Source: Fratercula arctica
Taxonomy: Eukaryota > Chordata > Aves > Charadriiformes > Alcidae
Direction of reading: 5' to 3'
Length of the DNA: 64,000 nt
NCBI GenBank assembly: GCA_947846985.1
Contig: CANTUZ010000004.1
Coordinates: forward strand, 56,273,672 to 56,337,671
Shown here: positions 63,401-64,000 of the stretch, piece by piece
Position numbering within the stretch: the first letter of the stretch is position 1
How the letters are laid out: every line of letters begins with the position of its first letter
The notes under the pieces: generated by a model
Databases searched by the model: none
Seen by the model: only the letters and a program-made list of their open reading frames with translations
What the model was told of the DNA's origin: nothing
Made by a program: the position numbers and the translations under genes

Positions 63401-64000
63401 CAGTGACTAACAGAATAAGTGACTTTATGACAGATAAGAATTCACGTTGACAAAATTACTTTTGCAATGCTCACCCAAGAGAACGGGAAAAAAACAGTCC
63501 TATGGGATAAAAAACATTGATCATTTTAGCAAGTTTCATAAGCTGTGTGTTTTATATGCTGTTTGTGTTACTCCCTCCTCTATATTTATATACAAAATAT
63601 ACACAGAAAAATAAAGCTTTTCCAGCTTTCTGAGGAACAATAGACAGGTCATACATTTTAAGTATGAAGTATATTTTTAAATTATATTAATTTCTATTGA
63701 ATACAGGGCTGAATATACTTTGCATAGCATTTCAAAGCATGGCAACAAACCATTAGAAGCAAGCCAATTACAAAAAAATGTAATATGGATTAAAGCAGAG
63801 TAACAAGGAAATAATTTATTGGAGTCCATATAAACTCTAATTACATCAAAACTTTGTTCTTCCTTACTTATCAGTACTCAAAGGGGAAGCAGTTATTTTT
63901 GCTGCAGTGAAACAAAGCTGCAGTGAAAGAAAACATCCGTCCACATGATAGTTCATACTGTTTCCTCTTTCACCTACAAAAGGAGCATTTAAACACAGCA
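60429..64000. other. Unique noncoding DNA
   Basis: No gene or mobile element is recognised. The stretch 62.55-62.83 kb is GC-richer and has overlapping frames of 60-100 codons on both strands, without consistent phase or a known family. Confidence 0.5.
61557..61577. repeat. Poly(A) tract, 21 bases
   Basis: An uninterrupted run of 21 A in otherwise unremarkable DNA. Confidence 0.9.

Noticed and set aside
1..64000. tRNA, rRNA, CRISPR arrays, LTR elements
   Set aside because: I looked for tRNA T-loop words, regularly spaced direct repeats and paired LTR-like ends and saw none convincing. A covariance or profile search could still find degenerate ones.

Overview
The window looks like vertebrate nuclear DNA, most likely from a bird (or another archosaur). 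The main evidence is three 5'-truncated CR1 LINE fragments. They carry the CR1 ORF2 C-terminus ([15 protein letters not shown]) and the CR1 3' tail (CCTTCCAAC followed by ATTCTATGA-type octamers). A fourth, much older CR1-like remnant is also visible. The rest is AT-rich, with long poly(A)/poly(T) tracts, microsatellites, very few CpGs and no bacterial gene organisation. Nearly all open frames are short and look like chance frames.

I see no complete protein-coding gene, no rRNA or tRNA gene, and no CRISPR array. The window reads as an intergenic gene desert or the inside of a very large intron.

Layout. From 1 to about 13 kb the DNA is mostly unique and AT-rich. It holds a Z-DNA/G-rich tract at 2.03 kb, a cluster of inverted repeats under a protein-like minus-strand frame at 5.9-6.3 kb, and a very AT-rich block at 11-12.7 kb. 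At 13.0-13.65 kb a slightly CpG-richer segment has a 213-codon minus-strand frame with one internal stop. At 15.0-15.7 kb the plus strand has a K/Q-rich, broken, coding-like stretch. At 18.5-19.1 kb lies the longest non-LINE open frame (218 aa), which contains a decayed 74-bp-period tandem duplication. At 20.4 kb there is a 16-bp hairpin with a 4-nt loop. CR1 copy 1 lies at 23.96-24.83 kb.

At 28.3-29.1 kb there is a CpG-enriched islet with consensus-like splice sites, a pre-miRNA-sized hairpin and a polypurine tract; it is the best candidate for a promoter or exon. At 33.04-33.21 kb a branch point, polypyrimidine tract and acceptor precede a short open frame resembling a terminal coding exon. 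A minus-strand CR1 tail lies at 36.3 kb, CR1 copy 2 (107 uninterrupted codons) at 46.8-47.2 kb, and an ancient CR1-like remnant at 58.4 kb. A near-perfect 40-bp palindrome lies at 60.4 kb.

No set of genes here can be shown to work together. Exon-like calls are inferences from splice-site strings and open frames and are given low confidence.
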